A stretch of DNA of 8,695 nt from DATKNA01 sp035541595 (GCA_035541595.1 DATKNA010000414.1:1-8695), one strand, 5' to 3'; positions 1 to 6,389 are shown, counted from the stretch's first letter. The notes: generated by a model not told the origin, from the sequence alone. Program-made: numbers and translations.

Positions 1-1
1 C

Positions 2-811
2 GCTCCGATCGTGGCCGAGACGGCGAGCGGCGACCAGATCGCACCCGAGGCGGTGGTGCCCTTCGGTATCGATCGGCGCGCCGCGCAGGACGCCGTCCGG
101 GGCTGGGTCCGCTCGCGCTGGTTCGCGCCGAACCGGCTGAAGAAGGTGGGGGCCACCGAGTCACTGCACGGGACGTACCTGCCGCACTGGACGTTCGACG
201 CGCAGACGGAGACCGACTACCGCGGCATGCGGGGCGAGCACTACTGGGAGACCGAGACCTACACCGAGAACGGCGAGACGAAGACTCGCGAGGTCATGCG
301 CACCGCCTGGTACCCGGCCTCCGGTCACGTCCAGCGCGACTTCGACGACGTCCTGGTGCCCGGATCCACCCGGCTGCCGCCGAACCGCGTGGAGGACCTT
401 GCTCCCTGGCCGTTGGAGAGCGCGAAGCCCTACCAGGCGGACTACCTCGCCGGCTACCGCACCCTGCGCTACGACGTCGAGCCCGACCAGGGCTTGCGCG
501 CCGCGAAGCAGCGGATGGAGACGGTCATCGAGGGCGACTGCCGCAGCGACATCGGCGGTGACGAGCAACGGGTCAGCTCGATGGCCGTCCGCTACGCGGA
601 CGTGATGTTCAAGCTGGTCCTGCTGCCGATCTGGATCGCCGCCTACGTCTACGCGGGCAAGACGTTCCAGGTCTTCGTCAACGCCCACACCGGCGAGGTC
701 GTCGGCGAGCGTCCCTTCAGCCTCCCCAAGATCTTCGCGGCGACCGCCGCGGCGCTCGTCGTCCTGGGCGTCGTCGTGACGCTGTACGTCCGCAGCAAGA
801 GCGGCGGATAG
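2..811 (+). CDS. Two-TM membrane protein of unknown function, 5' end cut by window edge
   Basis: The frame is open from base 2 to a TAG at 809-811, so the start lies outside the window; the in-frame GTG at 11 is probably internal. Numbering residues from that GTG, a soluble region of about 195 residues contains a Trp/Tyr-rich stretch (about 60-115: LPHWTFDAQT, a repeated Glu/Thr-rich segment, FDDVLVP). It is followed by a hydrophobic segment at about 199-216, the motif VFVNAHTGEVVGERPFS, and a second hydrophobic segment at about 241-260 with a short basic tail. From memory, this resembles actinobacterial proteins with N-terminal CxxC zinc ribbons, sometimes mislabelled as primosomal protein N'-like. 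The ribbons would be upstream and cannot be seen here; the residues just before the GTG (API) would fit the end of a CPFCGAPI-type ribbon. No enzymatic function can be assigned. It converges with the esterase gene, 22 bp apart. Confidence 0.8.
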   Translation, partial: APIVAETASGDQIAPEAVVPFGIDRRAAQDAVRGWVRSRWFAPNRLKKVGATESLHGTYLPHWTFDAQTETDYRGMRGEHYWETETYTENGETKTREVMRTAWYPASGHVQRDFDDVLVPGSTRLPPNRVEDLAPWPLESAKPYQADYLAGYRTLRYDVEPDQGLRAAKQRMETVIEGDCRSDIGGDEQRVSSMAVRYADVMFKLVLLPIWIAAYVYAGKTFQVFVNAHTGEVVGERPFSLPKIFAATAAALVVLGVVVTLYVRSKSGG

Positions 812-828
812 AGGACCGTCCCGCCGTT
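800..828. terminator. Candidate bidirectional terminator hairpin in the convergent gap
   Basis: The arm AGCGGCGG (800-807) pairs with CCGCCGTT (821-828) over 8 bp with one G-T wobble and a 13-nt loop. The loop contains the stop codon of the plus-strand gene. The hairpin sits exactly between two converging genes, where a shared terminator is expected. There is no T-run on either side, so this would be a GC-stem actinobacterial-type terminator. GC-rich DNA forms such stems by chance, hence modest confidence. Confidence 0.35.
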
Positions 829-833
829 CCGGG

Positions 834-2666
834 TCAGGCCCCGTACATCACCATGCCCCCGTCGACGATCTGGCGGCCGGGTCTGAGCATCAGTGCCGGT
901 GGCTGCTGGGTGCCGCGCCAGCCGCTGGTATCCGTCCCGGCCGGAGCGTGGCGGGCGATGAAGTCCGCCATGGTGGTGAAGATGTCGGGCACGCTCACCG
1001 GGTACCAGTCATGAGGTTGCCCGAAGCCGTAGATGAACTGGAAATCCGCCGACGGTGAGTCCAGCGTGCCCGTCGCCTGCTCGAAGAGTTCTACTCCGTT
1101 GTTGAGGAAGTAGGTGTCCTCGCTCCCGACGTAGACGTGCATGCGACCGGCCAGCTTCGGTCCGAGGGTCGTCCAGTTCGAGGTGACGATCGAGGCCAGG
1201 TCGAAGTGCGTCCTCCAGTACGCGGCGACGTCGTGGTCGATGACCCCGCTCTCCTTGTCCCAGATCGGCGCCGGGTAGCCGTCACGACCCTGGGGGCCGA
1301 AGACCGCGGCCCACACGTCCCACTGACCCTGGCTGCGGCCACTGCCGCCGGCGGCGAGTTCGTAGTGGTTCTCCTGAGCGGTCGTCCACTGGCTGTCGCC
1401 GGTGGTCTGCCTCGCCGCCGGACGCGGGATCTGTTCCCAGGATTCTTCGACGAAGTACGCATTGGCGTCGGTGTACACATCGATCACCTGGTGGGCGTGG
1501 AAATCCAGCGGATCGGGGTATCCCGACCACGACCCGGCGTAGAGATCCGGGTACTTGACCATGGTTGCCGCCGAGACCCATCCGCCGGTCGACCCGCCGG
1601 TCACGGTGCGCCCCCAGGGCTGGCCGATCGTCCGGAACGCCCTGTCGATCGCGGGGAGGAGTTCGTGGTTGACTGCGTCACCGTAGGGGCCGAGGTTGGC
1701 CGAGTTCATCTGGTACGAGTCGTCGTAGAAGGGGTTCTCGGTGCGGATCTCCACCGAGACGAAACGCGCGGCCCCGGCGGACACCCACCACGTCGAGAAG
1801 CCGTACTCGTCGTCCAGCGACTCGCTGAACTTGTGCGGGTTGTTCGTCGGAAAATGTCCGGTATGCATCTCCATCGGGTAGCGCACATGCCTGTTCGCGG
1901 GATCGTCATATCCCTCCGGGAGCAGGATGTTGGCCCCGATGTAGACGTCCTTGCCCCAGAATCGGCTCAACAGCGCCGAGCGGATCTTGAGGTGCTTGAC
2001 GTGGGCGGAGTCGGCCGGGTTGCCCTGCTGACCCGTGCCGCCGGGAGGAATCGGGGTGCTCGGCGCAATCACCTCGGTGAGGGCCAGCGGCACGCTCTGC
2101 GGACGCCGTGGGTCGACGGTGATCGATCGGGGTATCGAGTGGACGTTGCCCGGGGAATGCCAGATGTCGCCGCCGTCCCCGCTCGGCCAGTGCACCTGCA
2201 CGACGGAGCCGTCGGCGCGCCGGTTGGTCTCGTAGGTGTTGAAGAAACCCTGGACGACATAGGTACCCGCAGGCAGTTGCCCGAGCCCGGGGTACGGGTA
2301 GCCGCGCACGGCGGCCCTGGAGTCGACGACGACCGGTTCACCAGGAACGAGGCCGACGACGTCCAACCCGAAGAAGGGAACCGTGATCGGCTCGTTGTCC
2401 TGCACGTTGTCCCGAGGCTCGGGCGCATCGGCTGAAAGGTCGCTCGATCTCGCGATGATCACGAAGACCCGACCGCGGTCGGCACGAACGCCGGTGCGGG
2501 GATCCAGGGTCAGGACGAAGCTCAGCCCGCCCGGCCCCGACTGTGTGATCGCCGCGGCAGGTTCAGCGTGCAGGGCAGCCGGTCCGGCGATCAGGGAGAC
2601 ACCGGATGCCGCGAGGACGTGGCGTCGGCTGAATCCGTCGCCCGCGTCGGATGCCTGGATGTCCAT
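834..2666 (-). CDS. Tat-exported alpha/beta-hydrolase (putative esterase)
   Basis: This is a 610-residue secreted serine hydrolase, substrate unknown. The N-terminus has a twin-arginine signal (SRRHVLA at 13-19, a hydrophobic stretch, then Ala-rich ALHAEPAAA near 31-39), so export is probably folded via Tat. Residues about 45-200 form a beta-rich-looking domain that I cannot name. Residues about 225-575 look like an esterase-type alpha/beta-hydrolase: nucleophile elbow GGSTG with Ser359, candidate acid Asp517 (GSEDTYF) and candidate His552 (QPHDWYP). The ATG at 2664-2666 was chosen because GAGGAGGG (2675-2682) lies 8 nt upstream; in-frame starts further up (ATG 2690, GTG 2756) would put extra residues ahead of the signal. 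It follows the pseudouridine synthase gene on the same strand after 93 bp, with no clear promoter. A hand count of its last ~98 codons gives about 86% G/C at position three, against about 93% in a similar sample of the upstream gene. The family is confident only to the fold. Confidence 0.85.
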   Translation of the reverse strand: MDIQASDAGDGFSRRHVLAASGVSLIAGPAALHAEPAAAITQSGPGGLSFVLTLDPRTGVRADRGRVFVIIARSSDLSADAPEPRDNVQDNEPITVPFFGLDVVGLVPGEPVVVDSRAAVRGYPYPGLGQLPAGTYVVQGFFNTYETNRRADGSVVQVHWPSGDGGDIWHSPGNVHSIPRSITVDPRRPQSVPLALTEVIAPSTPIPPGGTGQQGNPADSAHVKHLKIRSALLSRFWGKDVYIGANILLPEGYDDPANRHVRYPMEMHTGHFPTNNPHKFSESLDDEYGFSTWWVSAGAARFVSVEIRTENPFYDDSYQMNSANLGPYGDAVNHELLPAIDRAFRTIGQPWGRTVTGGSTGGWVSAATMVKYPDLYAGSWSGYPDPLDFHAHQVIDVYTDANAYFVEESWEQIPRPAARQTTGDSQWTTAQENHYELAAGGSGRSQGQWDVWAAVFGPQGRDGYPAPIWDKESGVIDHDVAAYWRTHFDLASIVTSNWTTLGPKLAGRMHVYVGSEDTYFLNNGVELFEQATGTLDSPSADFQFIYGFGQPHDWYPVSVPDIFTTMADFIARHAPAGTDTSGWRGTQQPPALMLRPGRQIVDGGMVMYGA

Positions 2667-2674
2667 GGCGTTGA

Positions 2675-2682
2675 CCCTCCTC
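2675..2682 (-). promoter_or_regulatory. Strong ribosome-binding site of the esterase gene
   Basis: On the minus strand this reads GAGGAGGG, 8 nt before the ATG at 2664-2666. It is near-perfect anti-16S complementarity and decides the start: the resulting protein places the twin-arginine motif at residues 13-19, normal for a Tat signal. Confidence 0.7.
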
Positions 2683-2759
2683 GTGCGCATGAGGGGACGG
2701 CGGCGAAGCCTGCGCGGACCCTGCGGCGTTCCCCTCGGGCAGACGACCGCGACCACACC

Positions 2760-3683
2760 CTACGACGCGGCCAGGCGCTCAAGTGCCGTCTCGAGATCGG
2801 CCGGGTACGGGCTCTCGAACGCGATCCACGCGTCCGTGCGGGGATGGACGAAGCCGAGCCGGACGGCATGCAGCCACTGCCGCTCCAGGCCGAGCTGCGC
2901 GGCGAGGCGGGGGTCGGCACCGTAGGTGAGGTCGCCCACGCAGGGGTGCCGCAACGCGGCGAAGTGCACCCGGATCTGGTGGGTGCGCCCGGTCTCCAGG
3001 TGGACCTCGACCAGGCTCGCCGCCGGGAACGCCTCGAGCACCTCGTAGTGCGTGATGCTGGGCTTGCCGCTGGCGACGACCGCCCACTTGTAGTCCGCCC
3101 CGGGGTGCCGGCCGATCGGCGCCTCGATGGTGCCCACGAGCGGGTCGGGATGGCCCTGCACGAGCGCGTGATAGATCTTGTCGACCGTCCGGTCGCGGAA
3201 CTGCTGCTTGAGCCGGCTGTACGCCGACTCGCTCTTGGCCACCACCATCAGGCCGCTGGTGCCCACGTCCAGCCGGTGGACCACGCCTTGCCGCTCGGCC
3301 GCTCCGGACGTCGACATCCGGTAGCCGGCGGCCGCCAGCCCGCCGACGACCGTGGGACCGGTCCACCCCGGGCTGGGGTGCGCCGCGACACCGACCGGCT
3401 TGTCGACGACCACGATGTCGTCGTCGTCGAACACCACGCGCAGCCCGGGCACCGGCTCGGCGGCCCCGGCGGCGGGCGCCGGCGACGCCAGCTCGACCTC
3501 GAGCCAACTGCCGGCCCGCAGCCGATCGCCCTTGTCCACCCGCCGGCCGTCCACCCGGACGCCACCGGCGTCCGCCAGATCGGCCGCCGCGGTGCGGGAC
3601 AGGCCCAACAGCCTGGCGAGCGCGGCGTCCAGTCGCTCCCCGGCCAGCCCGTCGGGAACCGGCAGGGATCGGACCTGCGCCAT
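2760..3683 (-). CDS. rluD: RluA/RluD-family pseudouridine synthase
   Basis: This 307-residue RNA-modifying enzyme isomerises uridine to pseudouridine, in the RluD class probably in 23S rRNA, although the exact target is inferred. An S4-type RNA-binding domain covers about residues 11-65 (ERLDAALARLLGLSR, then VRVDGRRV). The catalytic domain starts near residue 80 with DIVVVDKPVGVAAHP and contains the signature HRLDVGTSGL with catalytic Asp139, followed by Lys/Tyr-rich KIYHALV and the conserved GRTHQIRVHFAALRHP. Length and motif order match full-length family members. The ATG at 3681-3683 gives the usual N-terminus (MAQVRSLPVPDGL); a GTG two codons upstream (3687-3689) is equally possible. It begins 9 bp after the lspA stop, so the two are surely co-transcribed. 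In many actinobacteria this gene directly follows lspA. The symbol is by family and not by proven substrate. Confidence 0.95.
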   Translation of the reverse strand: MAQVRSLPVPDGLAGERLDAALARLLGLSRTAAADLADAGGVRVDGRRVDKGDRLRAGSWLEVELASPAPAAGAAEPVPGLRVVFDDDDIVVVDKPVGVAAHPSPGWTGPTVVGGLAAAGYRMSTSGAAERQGVVHRLDVGTSGLMVVAKSESAYSRLKQQFRDRTVDKIYHALVQGHPDPLVGTIEAPIGRHPGADYKWAVVASGKPSITHYEVLEAFPAASLVEVHLETGRTHQIRVHFAALRHPCVGDLTYGADPRLAAQLGLERQWLHAVRLGFVHPRTDAWIAFESPYPADLETALERLAAS

Positions 3684-3692
3684 CGGCACGGC

Positions 3693-4316
3693 TCAGCCCG
3701 CGCCGGCGCCGCGCTGGCCGTGGGCGCGGCCGTCGATGCCGATGCCGCGCAGGCCCAGCAGTGCGATCAGCACGGCGGCCACTGTGATCGAGGCGTCGGC
3801 GAGGTTGAAGACGAACAGCCGCGGCAGGTCGATGAAGTCGACGACGTGGCCACGGGCGAACCCGGGCTCGCGGAAGAGCCGGTCGAGCAGGTTGCCGACG
3901 GCACCCCCCAGGAGCAGCCCGAGGGTGATCGCCCACAGGGCGCTGCCGAGTCGGCGGGAGATCCGCACGATGACGATGCTGACGACGGTCGCGACGACCG
4001 TGAAGATCCAGGTCGTCCCGGTCGCGAACGAGAACGCCGCACCCGGGTTGCGGAAGAGCCGCAGCTGCGCCAGCGACCCGACGACGTCGATCATCCGACC
4101 GTCGCGCAGCGTCCGGACGGCCCAGGCCTTGGTCAGCTGGTCCAGGAGCACGACGGCCCCCGCCGTGGCGAGGAGGGCGACCACGAGCGCGCGCCGCGCG
4201 GTCTGTCTGCCCACCTGCCGCGGGGGCATCGCCTCGCCCGGCGGCGTGACCGGCGACGCCGGGGGGGACGGATCGGAGCCTGACGGCGACGTCGGCGCGG
4301 CGGGCGTGAGGTCCAT
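3693..4316 (-). CDS. lspA: Lipoprotein signal peptidase (signal peptidase II)
   Basis: This integral membrane aspartyl protease removes signal peptides from diacylglyceryl-modified prolipoproteins. The 207-residue protein has four hydrophobic segments at about 43-60, 102-118, 127-144 and 170-190. Family motifs appear in order: DQLTK (59-63), FRNPGAAFS (88-96), GNLLDR (141-146), VVDFIDLP (158-165) and FNLADAS (170-176). By comparison with characterised LspA, the catalytic pair should be Asp160 and Asp174, with Asp145 the conserved structural residue. A Pro/Ser-rich N-terminal tail of about 35 residues precedes the first membrane segment, which is longer than in E. coli but common in actinobacteria. 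The ATG at 4314-4316 has only a weak ribosome-binding site; an internal ATG at 4227-4229 would remove most of the tail, but its GAGG is only 2 nt away. It lies 68 bp after the DksA-like gene and 9 bp before the pseudouridine synthase gene. Confidence 0.96.
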   Translation of the reverse strand: MDLTPAAPTSPSGSDPSPPASPVTPPGEAMPPRQVGRQTARRALVVALLATAGAVVLLDQLTKAWAVRTLRDGRMIDVVGSLAQLRLFRNPGAAFSFATGTTWIFTVVATVVSIVIVRISRRLGSALWAITLGLLLGGAVGNLLDRLFREPGFARGHVVDFIDLPRLFVFNLADASITVAAVLIALLGLRGIGIDGRAHGQRGAGAG

Positions 4317-4384
4317 GGTGGTCCCAGGGTCCCATGCCTCGGAGGCGCCCGCGTCGGCGCCGCCGGTACTGCGGTCGGGACCGG

Positions 4385-4831
4385 TCAGCGCCGCTCCTGC
4401 CGCTGCTTGCAGGAGACACAGAAGGTCGCCCGGGGGAAGGCCTGCAGCCTGGCCTTGCCGATGGGACCTTCGCAGTTCTCGCAGGTGCCGTACGTGCCGG
4501 CCTCGATGCGCTCGAGCGCACGGCGGGTCTGGAAGAGCATGTCGCGGGCGTTGGCCAACAGGGTCATCTCCTGGTCGCGCTCGAACGCCTTCGCACCCGT
4601 GTCGGCCTGGTCGTCGCCGGCCCCGTCGCCACCGTCGCGGAGCACGTCGGACAGCGTGGCCTGGAGGGTGGCCACCTCGGCCTCGATCCGACGCAGCTCG
4701 GCGTCCAGCGCGGCCCGTTGCTCGGCGAGCTCCGCCGCGGTCCAGGGCGATTCACCGGATGCCACCGCCACCGTCGACGGATCGGCCGTCGACTGCGCGG
4801 GCATCTGCTCCGCGGGCTTGCGGTCTGGCAT
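4385..4831 (-). CDS. DksA/TraR-family C4 zinc-finger protein
   Basis: This 148-residue protein of the DksA/TraR type may bind in the RNA polymerase secondary channel; that role is known for E. coli DksA but only inferred here. A disordered, polar N-terminus (1-28) leads into a coiled coil (about 30-65 and 82-111), with an acidic tip region GDGAGDDQAD containing Asp74 and Asp77. The C-terminal zinc finger is complete: Cys117, Cys120, Cys138 and Cys141 in C-x2-C-x17-C-x2-C spacing, preceded by ERIEAGTYGTC, the family hallmark. The start at 4829-4831 is supported by GGGGAGG at 4836-4842; an upstream in-frame ATG at 4859-4861 lies inside a small hairpin and has no good ribosome-binding site. It is the first gene of the unit with lspA and the pseudouridine synthase gene, and has a promoter candidate at 4875-4902. 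The exact DksA tip motif is not conserved, so stringent-response activity should not be assumed. Confidence 0.93.
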   Translation of the reverse strand: MPDRKPAEQMPAQSTADPSTVAVASGESPWTAAELAEQRAALDAELRRIEAEVATLQATLSDVLRDGGDGAGDDQADTGAKAFERDQEMTLLANARDMLFQTRRALERIEAGTYGTCENCEGPIGKARLQAFPRATFCVSCKQRQERR

Positions 4832-4844
4832 GGATCCTCCCCAA

Positions 4845-4858
4845 CCTGCACGAGCAGG
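4845..4858 (-). promoter_or_regulatory. Short hairpin in the leader of the DksA-like gene
   Basis: On the minus strand CCTGC-TCGT-GCAGG forms a perfect 5-bp stem with a 4-nt loop, ending 2 nt before the GGGGAGG ribosome-binding site at 4836-4842. Lying within a predicted leader of about 37 nt, it could influence ribosome access or transcript stability. It may also be chance. Confidence 0.3.
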
Positions 4859-4874
4859 CATCGACGGTCCCGGA

Positions 4875-4902
4875 AGGATAGGTCGTCCACCGCCCCGCTC
4901 AA
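4875..4902 (-). promoter_or_regulatory. Candidate housekeeping-sigma promoter for the DksA-like/lspA/rluD unit
   Basis: On the minus strand TTGAGC (4897-4902) and TATCCT (4875-4880) are separated by 16 bp. They match the -35 TTGAnn and -10 TAnnnT pattern of actinobacterial housekeeping promoters. Transcription would start near 4868, giving a leader of about 37 nt. The position, between the divIVA terminator candidate and the next gene, is where an independent promoter is expected. Confidence 0.55.
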
Positions 4903-5022
4903 CGCATCACCCGCCGTGACGACGCGCACAGTCGCGCCCGCGACCGGAGCAAACGCCGACGGCGGCCCCGGTCGTCCGCTCCCGCGCGGACGTTCCAGGA
5001 CCGCCGTCCCCGGCTCTCCCCC

Positions 5023-5053
5023 CGGGCCGGGCGCGACGCCGTGAGCCGGCCCG
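5023..5053 (-). terminator. Candidate terminator hairpin after divIVA
   Basis: CGGGCCGG (5023-5030) and CCGGCCCG (5046-5053) form a perfect 8-bp all-GC stem with a 15-nt loop. It begins 9 nt after the divIVA stop on the minus strand. No T-run follows; on the transcript it is followed by a G-rich stretch. GC-stem terminators without U-tracts are proposed for actinobacteria, and the placement at the operon end supports this call. Confidence 0.5.
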
Positions 5054-5062
5054 CCGAGAACG

Positions 5063-5845
5063 TCAGCCCCGGTCGCCGAACGGGTAGCTCTGGCCGGCCT
5101 GGTCCCCGCTCTGGTCGGCGGCATAGGCACCTCGGGTGGGCAGGGGACCGTTGCCGTACCCCATGGGGGCGCTGCCCGCCAGGCTGGGCGCCGGCTGCCG
5201 CGCGCTGCTGGGCACCACCGCCGCCTTGGACTCCAGTTCGCGGAGCTGACCCTCCAGGTAGGACTTGAGCCGGCTGCGGTACTCGCGCTCGAAGGCCCGC
5301 AGCTCGTCGATCTTCCGCTCGAGGAGTGAGCGCTCCTGCTCGAGCGAGCCCAAGGTCTGGCGCTGCTTCTCCTCGGCCTCCCGGACGAGGCGGGTGGCGT
5401 GCTCGCGCGCCTCGCTGACGATGCGGTCCCGCTGCTGCTCGCCGTTGCGCACGTACTCGTCGTGCAGCTTCTGCGCGAGGGCGAGCATCCCGGCGGCCTC
5501 CTGCGGCCCGCCCGAGCCGGCCTCCATGCCGGCACCCATCGGGGACGTCATGGCCGCGGTGATGGGGCGCACCGGCTCCTGGGCGACCGGCTGCGGCGTC
5601 GGGGGCGCCAGCACGGGCGCAGCCTCCTCCGAGCCTTCCCGGGCGACGTTGGCCCGGGACAGCTCGCCGACCCGCCGCTCGCAGGTGCCGAGCTTGGCCC
5701 GCAGGTCCTCGTTCTCCTCGCCGAGACGGCGGAGCTCGTTGACCACCTCGTCGAGGAAGTCGTCAACCTCGTCCTGGTCGTACCCCTCACGGAACTTGGT
5801 CGCCTGGAAGCGCTTGTTGACTACGTCCTCTGGCGTCAGAGCCAT
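5063..5845 (-). CDS. divIVA: DivIVA/Wag31 polar growth and septum-site protein
   Basis: This 260-residue cytoplasmic coiled-coil scaffold binds negatively curved membrane and directs polar peptidoglycan synthesis in actinobacteria (Wag31 in mycobacteria). The N-terminal DivIVA domain (about 1-60) begins MALTPEDVVNKRF and contains KFREGYDQDEVDDFLDEV. Phe18 and Arg19 correspond by position to the membrane-contacting Phe/Arg pair of Bacillus DivIVA. A Pro/Ala-rich linker spans about 72-112. A second, long coiled coil runs about 115-205 and includes the conserved ERSLLERKIDELRAFEREYRSRL-type region (171-193). A disordered Gly/Pro/Ser tail ends the protein. The length is the same as mycobacterial Wag31. 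The ATG at 5843-5845 has GAGGTGA 6 nt upstream (5852-5858). It is the last gene of the ftsZ-proximal unit, with a promoter candidate of its own at 5972-5999 and a hairpin after the stop. Confidence 0.97.
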   Translation of the reverse strand: MALTPEDVVNKRFQATKFREGYDQDEVDDFLDEVVNELRRLGEENEDLRAKLGTCERRVGELSRANVAREGSEEAAPVLAPPTPQPVAQEPVRPITAAMTSPMGAGMEAGSGGPQEAAGMLALAQKLHDEYVRNGEQQRDRIVSEAREHATRLVREAEEKQRQTLGSLEQERSLLERKIDELRAFEREYRSRLKSYLEGQLRELESKAAVVPSSARQPAPSLAGSAPMGYGNGPLPTRGAYAADQSGDQAGQSYPFGDRG

Positions 5846-5851
5846 GCTTGG

Positions 5852-5944
5852 TCACCTCGCGGGAGAGAGACAGGGTCGGCGTCGCCGTGTCACCGTATCG
5901 GATGCCGGTCGGGTTAACGAGCGGGTCCGCCCCGGGACTTTCAT
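5852..5944 (-). other. Possible 30-codon leader ORF ending in the divIVA ribosome-binding site
   Basis: An ATG at 5942-5944 opens 30 codons (MKVPGRTRSLTRPA..., arginine-rich with RRRR near residues 20-23). They end at TGA 5852-5854, which is the last three bases of the divIVA GAGGTGA site. It lies inside the leader predicted from the 5972-5999 promoter candidate. The arrangement would allow translational coupling to divIVA. Its own ribosome-binding site is weak (CAGAG), and ORFs of this size arise often by chance, so I rate it low. Confidence 0.2.
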
Positions 5945-5971
5945 GGACTCTGAGTGACCGCGACAGCACGG

Positions 5972-5999
5972 ATAGTACATGTCAGCGACCGGTGAGCAA
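5972..5999 (-). promoter_or_regulatory. Candidate housekeeping-sigma promoter for divIVA
   Basis: On the minus strand TTGCTC (5994-5999) and TACTAT (5972-5977) are 16 bp apart, and the -10 fits TAnnnT. The predicted start near 5965 leaves an approximately 120-nt leader before the divIVA ATG. The 247-bp yggT-divIVA gap is otherwise unexplained by genes. A separate strong promoter for divIVA is common in actinobacteria, where the protein is abundant. Confidence 0.5.
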
Positions 6000-6092
6000 G
6001 TCACTACGCGCCGCCGTCGACCACGCGTGCCACCCCGGTCTCAGCCGCTCGCGGCGAAGCCACCAGCCGTCCGGATCATCGGGACCGGAGGG

Positions 6093-6389
6093 TCAGCCGA
6101 AGGGGGACAGGATGCCGAGCAGGATGACGGTTGCGATCATGAGGACCGGGAACGCCAGGTCCAGCCGCATGGCGCCGAGCGGCACCGGCGGGAGGAGCCG
6201 GCGCAGCGCCTTCACGGCCGGATCGGTCGCGGAGTAGGCGCCCTCGGCGAAGACCAGGACGGCGCCGCGGGGACGCCAGTCACGCGAGAAGTACTGGATC
6301 CAGTCGAAGACGAAGCGCACGATGAGCGCCACGAAGAAGACGAAGACCACCAGGTACAGGACGGCCTGCACCGCGTGGATCGGTGACAC
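6093..6389 (-). CDS. yggT: YggT-family small membrane protein
   Basis: This 98-residue integral membrane protein of the YggT family is genetically linked to division genes, but its molecular role is not established. Two hydrophobic segments at about 8-27 and 78-95 flank a cytoplasmic or periplasmic loop. The loop carries the family-typical Trp-rich region after TM1 (RFVFDWIQYFSRDWRPRG) and a segment SATDPAVKALRRLLPPVPLG, matching the TDP-x-L-x-P-RRLIPP-like conserved stretch. The start is taken at GTG 6387-6389 because this gives the usual length and puts TM1 near the N-terminus; the frame stays open upstream to a TTG at 6491, but that extension is polar, Arg/Cys-rich and unlike the family. 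The ribosome-binding site is weak (GAGAGAAC). It lies between sepF (207 bp upstream) and divIVA (247 bp downstream), the conserved order in actinobacteria. Confidence 0.92.
   Translation of the reverse strand: MSPIHAVQAVLYLVVFVFFVALIVRFVFDWIQYFSRDWRPRGAVLVFAEGAYSATDPAVKALRRLLPPVPLGAMRLDLAFPVLMIATVILLGILSPFG

Noticed and set aside
1137..2435. A 432-codon plus-strand open frame antisense to the esterase gene
   Set aside because: It has Val/Arg/Gly-rich composition, no motif and no ribosome-binding site. The minus strand here encodes a complete hydrolase with a signal peptide and a catalytic elbow.
2667..2759. The rluD-esterase gap searched for a terminator or regulator site
   Set aside because: Beyond the esterase ribosome-binding site I see only short GC matches such as GGC-TTC-GCC. 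Nothing is supportable.
2757..2782. A TTGAGC ... TAGGGT promoter-like pair at the 3' end of rluD that could drive the esterase gene
   Set aside because: The spacer is only 14 bp, and the -10-like box coincides with the rluD stop codon. It is too weak to list as a promoter.
2568..4283. A 571-codon plus-strand open frame antisense to rluD and lspA
   Set aside because: It is Arg/Asp/Gly-rich low-complexity translation without motifs, opposite two clearly recognisable genes. Long shadow frames are expected in high-GC actinobacterial DNA.
2779..4521. A 580-codon minus-strand open frame across rluD, lspA and part of the DksA-like gene
   Set aside because: The translation is Arg/Ala/Pro-rich with no domain and runs through three real genes in another frame.
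5787..5969. A 60-codon minus-strand frame upstream of and overlapping divIVA
   Set aside because: Its GTG lies between the candidate -10 box and the predicted transcript start, and it runs into divIVA in another frame with no motif.
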